Notes: a model not told the origin generated them from the letters alone. 64,000 bases of DNA from Clostridium cylindrosporum DSM 605 (GCF_001047375.1 NZ_LFVU01000027.1:248001-312000), one strand, 5' to 3'; shown: positions 16,966 through 25,483, counted from the stretch's first letter. Translations and numbers: made by a program.

Positions 16966-17166
16966 ATGGAAAATGTTTTAATAACAGCAATAGAAGGACA
17001 AGGTATATGGACTATATGTGCAGTATGTCTTACTGTATATGTACTTAAAACAAGTGGTGAAAGAGAAAACAGATTGCAGGAACTTATATCTAGGCTAACA
17101 GAGAAGTTTAATATTGTTGAAGATGTTAAACAAGATGTTGAAGAAATTAAAGAGAAGTTAAAGTGA
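16966..17166 (+). CDS. UviB/BhlA-family holin-like peptide
   Basis: This 66-residue protein has one N-terminal membrane segment (GIWTICAVCLTVYVLKTS, about 13-30) and a charged coiled tail ending FNIVEDVKQDVEEIKEKLK. That layout is the signature of the UviB/BhlA family of holin-like and bacteriocin-associated peptides. It probably permeabilises the membrane to help release. No endolysin lies beside it in the element, so lysis may rely on a helper phage or a host enzyme. AAGGAGG precedes ATG 16966. Confidence 0.85.
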   Translation: MENVLITAIEGQGIWTICAVCLTVYVLKTSGERENRLQELISRLTEKFNIVEDVKQDVEEIKEKLK

Positions 17167-17370
17167 AATATACGGATACAATGTATCCATTGGTGGCAAT
17201 TGGTGACAAAAGACAACTAATTGGAAAATGGCAATAGATATGTCAATGCACCACTTCATAGTACTACATAGCCCTACCTACGTAGCAACTACTTGTAGTG
17301 TATGCAATAGATTTATGAAATGTTACTGATTTAGTCCATAATTAAATAATTTAACAAACAAATTACAATT
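17167..17370 (+). other. non-coding leader upstream of portal gene
   Basis: About 200 bp without a gene. It contains a perfect GGATAC/GTATCC hairpin near 17174-17188 and several short CTAC/GTAG pairings around 17270-17300. It leads into the terminator just before the portal gene. Confidence 0.45.
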
Positions 17371-17399
17371 AGGTGTCTATTATATATAGATGCCTTTTT
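17371..17399 (+). terminator. terminator 21 nt before portal gene
   Basis: AGGTGTCTA pairs with TAGATGCCT (wobbles) and is followed by TTTTT. Only 20 nt, including the AAGGAGG ribosome site, remain before the portal start codon. There is no room for a separate promoter in between. Confidence 0.8.
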
Positions 17400-17419
17400 A
17401 TTTTGAAGGAGGTACATAG

Positions 17420-18751
17420 ATGTTTTTTAATAGAAAGAAGAATGATAATAATAAACAAGATAATGGTTATTGGTTTGAGGAAGAAGTAAAGAAAGCAATA
17501 CATACTAATAGAGTTGCTAAAGTTTTAAGTAATAAGGCATACATCGAAGGTAAGCATAAGATATTATCAAAACCTGATGAGCAATGGAAGGGTGAAACAT
17601 TTAAGAGTTGTAAGGTAGTGTTACAGGAAGCAAAGACAATACTAAACTTTCACACTACATACCTATTAGGTAATAAGCCATCAATTATCGGAAGTGAGAA
17701 TATGGTTAGGGAATTAAATAAGGTGTATAGGGATTCCAATTATCATAGAGTGGACTTTAATATACTATCAGATGTTCTTAAATATGGGGATGCCTTTGAA
17801 TATGTTTACTTTAAAGACGGTAAGATTGTAAGTAAGATAATACCTAGTCAGGACAGTTACCCAGTAATAGATAGACAAGGCATCTACACAGAATTTGTGG
17901 AGCATTGGAAGGATGAGGACATAAGTCACTATAATGTATATACTATGAACAAGGTAGAAAGTTATAATGATGAAGATGGTCAATTAAGATTAGTTAATAG
18001 TGCAAAGAATATTACAGGTCTACCGATTCATTATAGTAATGCACAACTCAATGAAACTTATGGAAGAAGTGAATTAGATGATATAGTACCTATACTTGAT
18101 CTTGTTGAAGAAATAATCTCCAAACTTACAGATGCGATTTACAAACTAAGTATAAATTCAATCCCAGTTTTGACAGGGCAAGAACTTAATTCAACACTAG
18201 ATGCAGGAATGGTAGGAAGTTGTATTAATCTTGAAATGGGAAGTACATTCTCATTCGCAAATTCAGAGATGGACTATAACAGTATTAAACTATTACTTGA
18301 TACATTACATAAAAAACTAAATACTATTGCAGGTATTCCAAGTATTGTTGGTTCTAGTAATATATCAAATGTGAGCGAAACGTCACTTGGAATATTGTAT
18401 AGTTTAAGTAGTGTTAAAGCGATGCTTAATGAACAGTTTGTGCGTGAGGGTATGCTGCAAAGATATGAAGTAATAAGGAAACTATTAGAGATGCAAGGTG
18501 TAAAGTTTAATAGTGATGATTATTGTGATATTGAATTTGTTTATAGTAAGCCAATCAATAATAGTGAATTACTTGATAACTTAAAGAAGCAATGGGAAAT
18601 GGGAGCAATATCTCTGACTAGTATTATTGAAAAATCAACAATTATTTCCGATACAAGTCAAGAACTAGAGAGATTAGAGTTAGAGAACAAAAAGAAGGAT
18701 GCTAAAGTTGAAGTTAAAGAGGAAAATGATGGTGTAGAGGAAGTAGTTTAA
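17420..18751 (+). CDS. phage portal protein, SPP1 gp6-like
   Basis: This 443-residue protein fits the SPP1-type portal family. Features are an N-terminal YIEGKHKIL segment, a central DSYPVID block, and a long helical core with SETSLGILYSLSSVKAMLNEQFVREGM. The C-terminus is acidic. It forms the dodecameric ring through which DNA enters and leaves the head. Portals normally follow large terminase directly; here it is 1.2 kb away, behind a holin-like gene. It appears full length. Confidence 0.88.
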   Translation: MFFNRKKNDNNKQDNGYWFEEEVKKAIHTNRVAKVLSNKAYIEGKHKILSKPDEQWKGETFKSCKVVLQEAKTILNFHTTYLLGNKPSIIGSENMVRELNKVYRDSNYHRVDFNILSDVLKYGDAFEYVYFKDGKIVSKIIPSQDSYPVIDRQGIYTEFVEHWKDEDISHYNVYTMNKVESYNDEDGQLRLVNSAKNITGLPIHYSNAQLNETYGRSELDDIVPILDLVEEIISKLTDAIYKLSINSIPVLTGQELNSTLDAGMVGSCINLEMGSTFSFANSEMDYNSIKLLLDTLHKKLNTIAGIPSIVGSSNISNVSETSLGILYSLSSVKAMLNEQFVREGMLQRYEVIRKLLEMQGVKFNSDDYCDIEFVYSKPINNSELLDNLKKQWEMGAISLTSIIEKSTIISDTSQELERLELENKKKDAKVEVKEENDGVEEVV

Positions 18752-18781
18752 GTGGGTTAAAGTGTATAATTTAGTATGATG

Positions 18782-18812
18782 ACCTGATACGAATAATGTT
18801 CGTATTAGGTGT
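18782..18812 (+). terminator. hairpin after portal gene
   Basis: A 12-bp stem (ACCTGATACGAA with TTCGTATTAGGT) has a 5-nt loop, followed by GTTATTTAT. It is the likely portal transcript terminator, with a weak T-tract. Confidence 0.6.
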
Positions 18813-19447
18813 TATTTATATGGGTTTATGGTGTGTGGTTATATAGGTGATGTGGTAGTGGTAATGTAATGATAATATAGTGGTTAATAGTTGGGAAATG
18901 ATATGAGAAATAATTATTCACAAAACCACGCCATGTTACCTAAATATCTATTCTGAAAAATCAAATTTGAATTCTCATAGCCGAAAAATCGACCTTGAAA
19001 AATTTTTATTTAAAATAAATATTATAACTATAGGAAGTATCTATGATATTAAATTCCCAATAGTGGGCAGGACACGTCAATTCAACGTGACAGGTCAATT
19101 CATACTATCAGTTGGAGATTTTAAAACTACAGTATATAAACGGTGTATAAACTATGTATATTGACGTATTGTATGTATAATTCCAATGTATATAATAATA
19201 TCGTTAATACAAGTTGACTAGAATGTACGAATACCAATGGTTGTAGCATTTATACTAGATAATATGTATTATCTTGTGTTAGATAAAATGAGGTTATAGA
19301 TAGTGTTCGTGAGTCATGGACTCATCAAAAATAAGGTCTTATTATATATCAATACATATAAAAGTACCTAAATAACATGAAAATGCCTTAAAAATGAATA
19401 AAACTATTCGCTAAGGTTTTGTTTAGCGAAAGGTTACATAATATTAT

Positions 19448-19478
19448 AAGGGTGTAGGTTAAAACTACGTCCTTTTTT
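19448..19478 (+). terminator. terminator upstream of cargo genes
   Basis: AAGGGTGTAG pairs with CTACGTCCTT (two wobbles) and is followed by TTTTTT. A separate promoter starts 144 bp downstream. Confidence 0.7.
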
Positions 19479-19621
19479 ATGTATTAATTGATGAAGTAAC
19501 AATTCATTACATCATAGAATCCTAAACTCCCTTTTTTATTCTGAGAAAAGGGGTTAGTATACCTTTCTCCCCCATAAAAAATTTTAGGTGCTTTAAATAA
19601 TTTTAATCTCCTTAATTATGT

Positions 19622-19650
19622 TTGAATAACATTTTGAAAAAATGTATAAT
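19622..19650 (+). promoter_or_regulatory. promoter of three-gene cargo block
   Basis: TTGAAT, a 17-bp spacer and a perfect TATAAT precede the first cargo gene by 23 bp. The predicted leader is under 20 nt. This suggests independent, possibly constitutive expression in the lysogenic state. Confidence 0.75.
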
Positions 19651-19673
19651 CATGGTAATAGGGGGGTGTTTAA

Positions 19674-20015
19674 ATGTTTAATGAAAAACTAATAAAAACA
19701 AGTAAAGATGAAATAAATAAAGATGTAGCAAAAATGCAATATAGAATCGAGTGGATATTTGATGAAATATTACTAGAGAGTGTATTTGATGATTGGAGAA
19801 TTAAAGAACAAAATAATAATGGATTGATGGTAGTAGTTTTATTACACAAAAATAAAAGAGATATAAGAAATAAAGAAAAGTTTAAATATCATAAGCAAGG
19901 GACTTATAGAACAGTAGAAAAGGCTATAGAAGAAATCAAAAGCCATGATTGCTTTGTTATAGAGAATAAAGGGGTTATGCCAGAAGAAACGGAAGAAAAG
20001 TTCAATATGATTTAG
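19674..20015 (+). CDS. unrecognised 113-residue cargo protein
   Basis: The protein is soluble and charged, with WIFDEILLESVFDDW in its first half and several aromatic residues. GGGGGG lies 7 nt before ATG 19674. It is the first of three genes that share the same GGGG-rich leader ending in TGTTTAAATG. No family is recognised. Its own promoter and position between head genes are typical of a lysogenic cargo gene (moron). Confidence 0.6.
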   Translation: MFNEKLIKTSKDEINKDVAKMQYRIEWIFDEILLESVFDDWRIKEQNNNGLMVVVLLHKNKRDIRNKEKFKYHKQGTYRTVEKAIEEIKSHDCFVIENKGVMPEETEEKFNMI

Positions 20016-20067
20016 TGATTTTTGTAATATAGGGCAAGTGTATAGTCATGGCAATGGGGGTGTTTAA

Positions 20068-21060
20068 ATGAAAGAAATGAAAGAAATTGATGAAATCAGA
20101 AAAGGTGAAATAACCAGTCAAATGAAGATACTTAGACCACCAAAAAATAGAGGGATATTATTAGGATTTTTAATTCCTATATTTATAATAATTTTTCAGG
20201 ATTTATTATTTAAATCCAGTTTTGTTTTTTCTATAGACTATTATATAGGGTGGAAGAAGTTTGTAATTGGAATGCTTATTTTACCACCAATAATAGGATA
20301 CTTATGGGATAGAAAATATTTGCATCCAAAACATAATGAATATTTAAGAAAAGAAAGAGATGTTTTCGAAAAAGAAAAAGCAACTAAAATTAAAAAAATA
20401 CAAGATGAAATAGAAAAATATTATAGTTTTCATAAAATTCCTAAAAACAAGAAGATAAATACTGTAATAGTTAAGCAATCTGATGTTAACGAATTGAAAG
20501 AAAAATGTAGGTATATCATGTGGAAAGAATGTGATAAGTTACATTTTGTTTTTGAAAAATATATTAACTATGATGTACCTAAAGTAGAAATTCCTATTGA
20601 TCAAATAACTACATTCCAAATACAAGGTGACATGTATACTGAAACCAATATATCGGGTGGAGAAATCAAAGGTGGAGGTTCTTCAATAGGTGGTGCTGTA
20701 GCAGGAGCAGTTCTTGCAGGTGGAGTTGGTGCAGTAGTTGGAAGTAGAAAGAAAATAGAAGGTACGCCAATAACATCTGAAACAAATATAGTTGATAATA
20801 GAGAAACTATATTAGAATTTTATAATAATGAAGATAAACTAAGTTACATATTTTTAGATAATAATGCTTATAAAATTCTACTGAAACTGATACCAGAGAA
20901 AGAAATCAATTTTAATAAACATAGAATTGAAAGTAATAATACTAATTCAAGTAATAATGTTTATGATGAAATAAAGAAATTAGCAGAACTTAAAGACCAA
21001 GGCATAATTACTGAAGAAGAATTTAATGAAAAAAAACAAGAATTGTTAAAAAGGATATAG
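20068..21060 (+). CDS. membrane protein with glycine-zipper and SHOCT domain
   Basis: This 330-residue protein has two N-terminal membrane segments (about 30-50 and 60-80), then a coiled region. A beta-rich middle domain holds a Gly/Ala/Val-rich zipper (GGAVAGAVLAGGVGAVVG, about 210-228). The C-terminal 30 residues form a SHOCT motif (DEIKKLAELKDQGIITEEEF). SHOCT domains are short oligomerisation modules. It is the second cargo gene with the repeated leader. A role in the envelope, possibly stress or phage exclusion, is speculative. Confidence 0.65.
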   Translation: MKEMKEIDEIRKGEITSQMKILRPPKNRGILLGFLIPIFIIIFQDLLFKSSFVFSIDYYIGWKKFVIGMLILPPIIGYLWDRKYLHPKHNEYLRKERDVFEKEKATKIKKIQDEIEKYYSFHKIPKNKKINTVIVKQSDVNELKEKCRYIMWKECDKLHFVFEKYINYDVPKVEIPIDQITTFQIQGDMYTETNISGGEIKGGGSSIGGAVAGAVLAGGVGAVVGSRKKIEGTPITSETNIVDNRETILEFYNNEDKLSYIFLDNNAYKILLKLIPEKEINFNKHRIESNNTNSSNNVYDEIKKLAELKDQGIITEEEFNEKKQELLKRI

Positions 21061-21072
21061 GGGGATGTTTAA

Positions 21073-21786
21073 ATGAATTGTGAAAAGTGTGGTATAGAAA
21101 ATCTTGAAGGTAGTAAGTTCTGTGGTAATTGTGGTGAAAGTTTACTAGAAGGAAGTTTTAATCCAATAGTCAGAGATGAAAATTTAACATTAAAAAAGAA
21201 GAAGTTAAATAAGAAAATGATAATGGTATCAGTTGCATGTTTTGTATTAATGGTTATAGGTATAACATCTTATACTAGTTATACTAGGGTTCATGCAGAA
21301 AAACAATATGAAGATAAATTTCATACTGCAACAATAGAAATTGCATCGGAACTCCAAATTGTAGAAGTCATTTGTAATACAATATCATCTTCATGGAGTT
21401 CTGCAATAAGTAGTACAGCATATAACGCTGATTTTAATAGATCAATAAAGAATTTACAAGAGAAATTTACTGAAAGAGGTATGTATGATAAGATTAAAAC
21501 ATCTAAGAAAAATATAGATAACCTAATGACAGATTTAAATAAACCATCATCTGCTAATCAAGAAGCATATAAATTATTAACAGAGTTATATTCTTCTTAT
21601 GGTAGAATATATGAACAGTCTATAAGCCCAACAGGTTCATTACTGACTTATAACCAAGATATATCAAATAAAAAGATGGAATTTACATCTACTCTTGATA
21701 AGTTAAAAGTAATCAAACCAGATATCTTAAAAGGTCTTGAGGAAACAGTAGAAACAAAAGCACAAGGATTAAGTAATGATTTATAA
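21073..21786 (+). CDS. zinc-ribbon membrane protein
   Basis: This 237-residue protein starts with a zinc ribbon (CEKCGIENLEGSKFCGNCGE), then a basic linker and one membrane segment (about residues 51-72). The outer domain is helical and about 160 residues long. The zinc ribbon-plus-anchor layout is common in Firmicute envelope proteins of unknown role. It lies 12 bp after the SHOCT gene with the same type of leader (ATAGGGGATGTTTAAATG), so the two may act together. Confidence 0.65.
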   Translation: MNCEKCGIENLEGSKFCGNCGESLLEGSFNPIVRDENLTLKKKKLNKKMIMVSVACFVLMVIGITSYTSYTRVHAEKQYEDKFHTATIEIASELQIVEVICNTISSSWSSAISSTAYNADFNRSIKNLQEKFTERGMYDKIKTSKKNIDNLMTDLNKPSSANQEAYKLLTELYSSYGRIYEQSISPTGSLLTYNQDISNKKMEFTSTLDKLKVIKPDILKGLEETVETKAQGLSNDL

Positions 21787-21829
21787 TTACTTATAAGATA
21801 TAGAAAGTTTAATAACAACTATAAACTTT

Positions 21830-21862
21830 AAGGATTCGTATTTAAATTACGAGTCCTTTTTT
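21830..21862 (+). terminator. terminator before head-completion genes
   Basis: GGATTCGTA pairs with TACGAGTCC and is followed by TTTTTT. The next start codon is 51 nt downstream. Confidence 0.75.
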
Positions 21863-21912
21863 ATGTCCCAAAACTCAATAACGAATCGCTATTTAATAAA
21901 GGAGGAACAACA

Positions 21913-22257
21913 ATGAACGTATTAGAAAGATTAAAAATAGAATTATCAAACAAAGATTATTTTACAGATGCAGTATATACTATGTATCTTGAAGAAAATG
22001 GACTAAATGCAACGGCTATATACAATAAAACTACAATGGAAAAGCAACTATTATTATCTATAGTATCAATTCTTGAAGCCGTTTCAAACGATATAGATCT
22101 TATGAGAAGGGTTGCTGATGATACAACAGGATTTAGTATTGATTCTGCTAGTAAGTATCTTGAACAAAGAATAGATAAGATTAAGGATAGAATACTTGAT
22201 ATGGAAGTAAAAGAGCAATCATCTATTATAAAACCTTTTATCGTAAGGAAGTGGTAA
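21913..22257 (+). CDS. probable head-tail connector-type protein
   Basis: This 114-residue protein is helical (MEKQLLLSIVSILEAVSNDIDLM, YLEQRIDKIKDRILDM). Its size, position and pattern suit the small adaptor proteins that attach beneath the portal ring. Its stop codon is immediately followed by the ATG of the next gene, indicating translational coupling. The assignment is by position and shape, not by motif, so it is tentative. Confidence 0.45.
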   Translation: MNVLERLKIELSNKDYFTDAVYTMYLEENGLNATAIYNKTTMEKQLLLSIVSILEAVSNDIDLMRRVADDTTGFSIDSASKYLEQRIDKIKDRILDMEVKEQSSIIKPFIVRKW

Positions 22258-22258
22258 T

Positions 22259-23485
22259 ATGACTATTAAAAATTTATATGATACCATGATAAAACGCAGC
22301 GGTCGACTATGTACTATTAATACAACCCAATTTAGGGGCGTATTCAAGGAGATAAAAGATAATACAAATAATAAGGATGATAAGCATTTTATTACTGATT
22401 ACCCATTAAAGCAAGGTGATATATTTACCTATAATAATATAAATTACTTCATATTGAACAAGGAAGATTTATCTCATGGTATTTACAACCTATATACTAT
22501 TAGAAGGTGTATAGACCATATTAAATTTAATTTTAGTACAACAGATGCAATAACTAAAGTATCTACCTTAGATGTAAGGCAAGAGTCATGTTTGTTTGAA
22601 GCCAAAACTATTGGATTAGATACTACTAGTTATTTTAATACAGTTGCTAATGAGATGCTTATAATACTTAAAAGTAATGAAACTACTAAGAAAGTTAAAA
22701 TAGACCAAAAGATTTTAAAGTTTAGGAGAGCATGGAAGGTTGAAGGAATTGACGAAACCAAGGAAGGATTAATCATTCTTCATTGCAAGGCAAGTACATC
22801 GAATACTAATGACGATTGGCAAACAGAGGTAGCAGATAGATGGCTTTATGAATCTATATCAGTTGTATATACATATTCCTTAAATGTAGCACCAACATCA
22901 ATAAGCATAGATAATGGAGTAACTCAACAAATTACAGCAGGTGTTACTGAAAATGGAACAGTATTAACAAGTCCTACTATAACATATGCTTCAAATAATA
23001 CAGCAGTTGCTACAGTTGATGCAAATGGACTAGTTTCAGGTGTAGGAGTTGGAACGGCAAATATTACAGTTTCATTTGTCGGTAAGGATTTTAAGACATA
23101 CACTCAAACTATTGCAACTACTATAAATGAAGTTGTAGTTACACCACCTACAGAACCACCAGTTGAACCTGAACCACCATCAACATCAATGGTACTTAAT
23201 TTTACAAGTAATTCTACAGCAGGAGTTGCTAATTTGAAAAAGGGTAGCATCGTAACATATACACCTCATAAAATCGTCGGTGGAATTGAACAAACAGGAG
23301 TGAAATGGATATTCGGTATTGATTTTGGAAATGTAGCACAAAGTAATATTGAATTTAAAGAAATAACATATGATTATATTAAGTTAAGAAGTTTAACTGA
23401 CGTTGGTACTTTTACACTAACAGCAACAGAATTAGATACTACAAACGTTGCATCTATCGTAATTACCTTAAAACCAATTTATTAG
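22259..23485 (+). CDS. putative head-completion protein fused to Ig-like domains
   Basis: The first 200 residues resemble phage head-closure or stopper-type beta proteins (IKRSGRLCTI, then DYPLKQGDIFTYNNINYFIL). Residues about 211-293 are a BIG2-type bacterial Ig-like domain (ISIDNGVTQQIT, ATVDANGLVSGVGVGTANITV). A Pro/Glu linker (about 297-312) precedes a second Ig-like domain to residue 408. Ig-like domains on phage structural proteins often decorate the surface and bind carbohydrate. It overlaps the previous gene closely (TAATATG). It is the last plus-strand gene of the element. Confidence 0.6.
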   Translation: MTIKNLYDTMIKRSGRLCTINTTQFRGVFKEIKDNTNNKDDKHFITDYPLKQGDIFTYNNINYFILNKEDLSHGIYNLYTIRRCIDHIKFNFSTTDAITKVSTLDVRQESCLFEAKTIGLDTTSYFNTVANEMLIILKSNETTKKVKIDQKILKFRRAWKVEGIDETKEGLIILHCKASTSNTNDDWQTEVADRWLYESISVVYTYSLNVAPTSISIDNGVTQQITAGVTENGTVLTSPTITYASNNTAVATVDANGLVSGVGVGTANITVSFVGKDFKTYTQTIATTINEVVVTPPTEPPVEPEPPSTSMVLNFTSNSTAGVANLKKGSIVTYTPHKIVGGIEQTGVKWIFGIDFGNVAQSNIEFKEITYDYIKLRSLTDVGTFTLTATELDTTNVASIVITLKPIY

Positions 23486-23774
23486 GGGTTAGTTATATAT
23501 ATTTATTAAATAAACCATATTAACTTATTATATTAGGCAAATACCCATGTCATATTGTAAGTTGAACACCTTGTCTTGATGAATTGGCAGTGTTGTCCTG
23601 TTATACTCAGTAGTATAAGTTATCTATACAGCATTTAGGTAAAGAAATAGTCCTTTTAATCATTAGTTAGAAGGGGTAATATGTAGTAAATTACCATATA
23701 ATAATTTTGGACATAACAAAAACACTTAATTAGGTAATTTCTAAAAAAGTGTATAAGGAATAAACCTTACATAC
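23486..23774 (+). other. non-coding region between convergent gene groups
   Basis: About 290 bp without a gene separate the plus-strand head genes from the minus-strand HTH-integrase pair. Short inverted repeats occur (for example ATACTCAGTAGTAT near 23604). No clear terminator for the head gene is seen. Confidence 0.4.
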
Positions 23775-23802
23775 TTGTAATTTTAAAAAAATCTGATACA
23801 AT
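23775..23802 (+). promoter_or_regulatory. promoter of candidate antisense small RNA
   Basis: TTGTAA, a 16-bp spacer and TACAAT lie just ahead of two adjacent hairpins. Transcription would start near 23809. Confidence 0.5.
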
Positions 23803-23808
23803 AATATG

Positions 23809-23880
23809 TAAGATATAAATATTTGGGAAGATATTTATTTGTAGGGCTTTAACAATTACCAGTTGTTAGAGTCCTTTTTC
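23809..23880 (+). ncRNA. candidate small RNA antisense to the HTH gene 3' end
   Basis: A predicted 70-nt transcript contains a perfect 8-bp hairpin (ATAAATAT/ATATTTAT, 23815-23838). It ends with a 12-bp terminator stem (23844-23855/23863-23874) followed by TTTTT. Its last 30 nt are antisense to the end of the HTH gene (stop codon at 23849-23851). It could control that gene or simply be a terminator. Confidence 0.45.
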
Positions 23881-24448
23881 CATTATCTTTAATTTCTTCG
23901 TATGCTTGTCTAGCATTATCTCTTAGTTGTTGTTTAATCTTGCTCATATCATAAGCATATTCATCTTTTGGTTTAGTTGTAGGATTCCAGTCGCTTGTAT
24001 TTTTCTTCTTATATTTTGGGTATGATTTATTAGTGGTAGCAGGTGAAGTGTTTCTTTCAACTACAGAGTTTACCTTCTCCATAGTTTTAATGGCACTTTG
24101 TTCAATTTCAGGATCTTTATTTTCTGCACAGTTGGATTCATTAAGTTCAACCATACTATCAGTATTATCATCCCATATTATGCCACAAAGAATAGTGTAT
24201 AAATTACTTTTATGACCTCTATTTTGGATTTTTATAAATCCCTTTTCTGCAAGAGATTTTAAATATCTACTTACACTTCTAGGACTTCTTTGGATACAAG
24301 CCCCTATGGTTTCAAGTTTTGGAAAACAAGTCATTTTCCCATTGTGTAATCTTAGAAACAATGTAAATAGTGTAGACTTTTCTTGTACTGTTAATTCTTT
24401 TGATTCCCAAACATAATTAGGGAATTTGGTATATGTGATTCCTGACAT
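23849..24448 (-). CDS. HTH_36-type replication/regulatory protein
   Basis: This 199-residue protein begins with a winged helix-turn-helix typical of the HTH_36 group found in plasmid/phage replication proteins (YTKFPNYVWESKELTVQEKS, then SPRSVSRYLKSLAEKGFI). The C-terminal half is polar and probably disordered. It starts 2 bp after the integrase stop codon and is co-transcribed with it. It may act as a replication helper (DnaD-like role), a regulator or an excision aid; the sequence does not decide. Confidence 0.65.
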   Translation of the reverse strand: MSGITYTKFPNYVWESKELTVQEKSTLFTLFLRLHNGKMTCFPKLETIGACIQRSPRSVSRYLKSLAEKGFIKIQNRGHKSNLYTILCGIIWDDNTDSMVELNESNCAENKDPEIEQSAIKTMEKVNSVVERNTSPATTNKSYPKYKKKNTSDWNPTTKPKDEYAYDMSKIKQQLRDNARQAYEEIKDNGKRTLTTGNC

Positions 24449-24449
24449 T

Positions 24450-25400
24450 TTATTTACGCCCCCTCATTGTTATTTTTTCTTTATATACATCCATGTTATC
24501 CAATGGATTATATATACTAAAAGTTTTACTTAAATCGGTTGAAAACATATTTACATATCTTCTTACCATTTCCATAGATGAATGACCAAGCATGGTTTGT
24601 AATGAGAATACATCGCCCCCTTCTAAAATCCACTTTTTAGCGAATGTATGTCGCCATCTATGTATTCCAGTTTTCATAACCCCTCTTTTTCTGTTATAAA
24701 ATCTTAGGTGTTGTGATACTGAACCTTCGTCAAGCATATCACCATAAATACCACAAAATAGGTAATCATCATCTTTACCATCCCTTACTTTTAAATACTT
24801 ATATAAAACGTGTTTTAGGGTAGAGGATAGTGGAACAATTTGCCTTTTCCTATTTTTGGTATAGCGATAAGTTATAAGGTTATTATCAAAATCAACATCT
24901 CTGATTTTTACATTTATTATTGTTTTGAATCTACATCCAGTTGCAAGTAGAAAATTGCACATAGCCCAATCTCTATAATCACTAAAAGTACATTTTCTCT
25001 TATCAGGTTCTTTTAGTAGGATTTCAATTTCTGCATCTGTGTAAGTTTCAATAATTGGGGTATCTTGTTTTGGAAGTGTTATTTCAAACTTATCCATATA
25101 ATCTAATTTCATAAAGTAGTTGAATATAGCACGAACCCCTCGGAGCATAGAGTTTATACTTACATCTTTTAAGTTTCTTTCTTTACAATAAAGTATTAAA
25201 TCCTCTATTATAGAAGGAGTTATCTCACTTATTGGAAATTTTGGGTCTAAAACCTTATAGATGTAACCTTCTAAAGTTGCATTATAAAATTTAATTGTAG
25301 CAGGACGAAGGTTTTTAAATTCACAATAAGTTATAAACTCATCTGCACCTCTATCAAGTGTAATATCTTTAGGTGGAGTTATTTTTATTTTCTTCTTCAT
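24450..25400 (-). CDS. int: tyrosine recombinase, integrase of the element
   Basis: This is a 316-residue XerC/phage-type integrase. An N-terminal SAM-like core-binding domain covers about 12-100. The catalytic set is complete: Arg157 (GCRFKT), Lys182, His247 and Arg250 (HRWR), His273 (LGHSS) and Tyr282 (RRYVNM). It would cut within the tRNA-Leu attachment repeat, 166 bp to its right. AGGAGGTG precedes ATG 25400. Its upstream region contains a terminator-like hairpin and, further out, the duplicated tRNA promoter reading towards it. Confidence 0.93.
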   Translation of the reverse strand: MKKKIKITPPKDITLDRGADEFITYCEFKNLRPATIKFYNATLEGYIYKVLDPKFPISEITPSIIEDLILYCKERNLKDVSINSMLRGVRAIFNYFMKLDYMDKFEITLPKQDTPIIETYTDAEIEILLKEPDKRKCTFSDYRDWAMCNFLLATGCRFKTIINVKIRDVDFDNNLITYRYTKNRKRQIVPLSSTLKHVLYKYLKVRDGKDDDYLFCGIYGDMLDEGSVSQHLRFYNRKRGVMKTGIHRWRHTFAKKWILEGGDVFSLQTMLGHSSMEMVRRYVNMFSTDLSKTFSIYNPLDNMDVYKEKITMRGRK

Positions 25401-25431
25401 ATAGTTACACCTCCTAAGTAAAAAAGAGCAT

Positions 25432-25483
25432 AAAAAAACTCATATACAAGTTTTGATAGTTAAAATCAAAATCGTACATGAGT
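25432..25483 (-). terminator. terminator-like hairpin in integrase leader
   Basis: On the minus strand a nearly complete 19-bp stem (ACTCATGTACGATTTTGAT with ATCAAAACTTGTATATGAGT, few mismatches) is followed by TTTTTTT. It lies between the duplicated tRNA promoter and the integrase start codon, 31 bp before that codon. Confidence 0.7.

Larger units (their letters stand above)
18752..19621 (+). other. 870-bp non-coding region with hairpins
   Basis: No gene with a ribosome site is present. Hairpins include 18782-18810 (12 bp), 19073-19089 (CACGT/ACGTG), 19310-19324 (TGAGTC/GACTCA), 19408-19431 (8 bp, TTCGCTAA/TTAGCGAA) and the terminator at 19448-19478. The latter two fall within 70 nt. It might encode one or more small RNAs or act as a regulatory/packaging region. 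Confidence 0.5.

Noticed and set aside
18967-19164. 65-codon open frame after the portal gene
   Set aside because: It starts at a TTG without a ribosome site, has no recognisable protein character and sits among hairpins.
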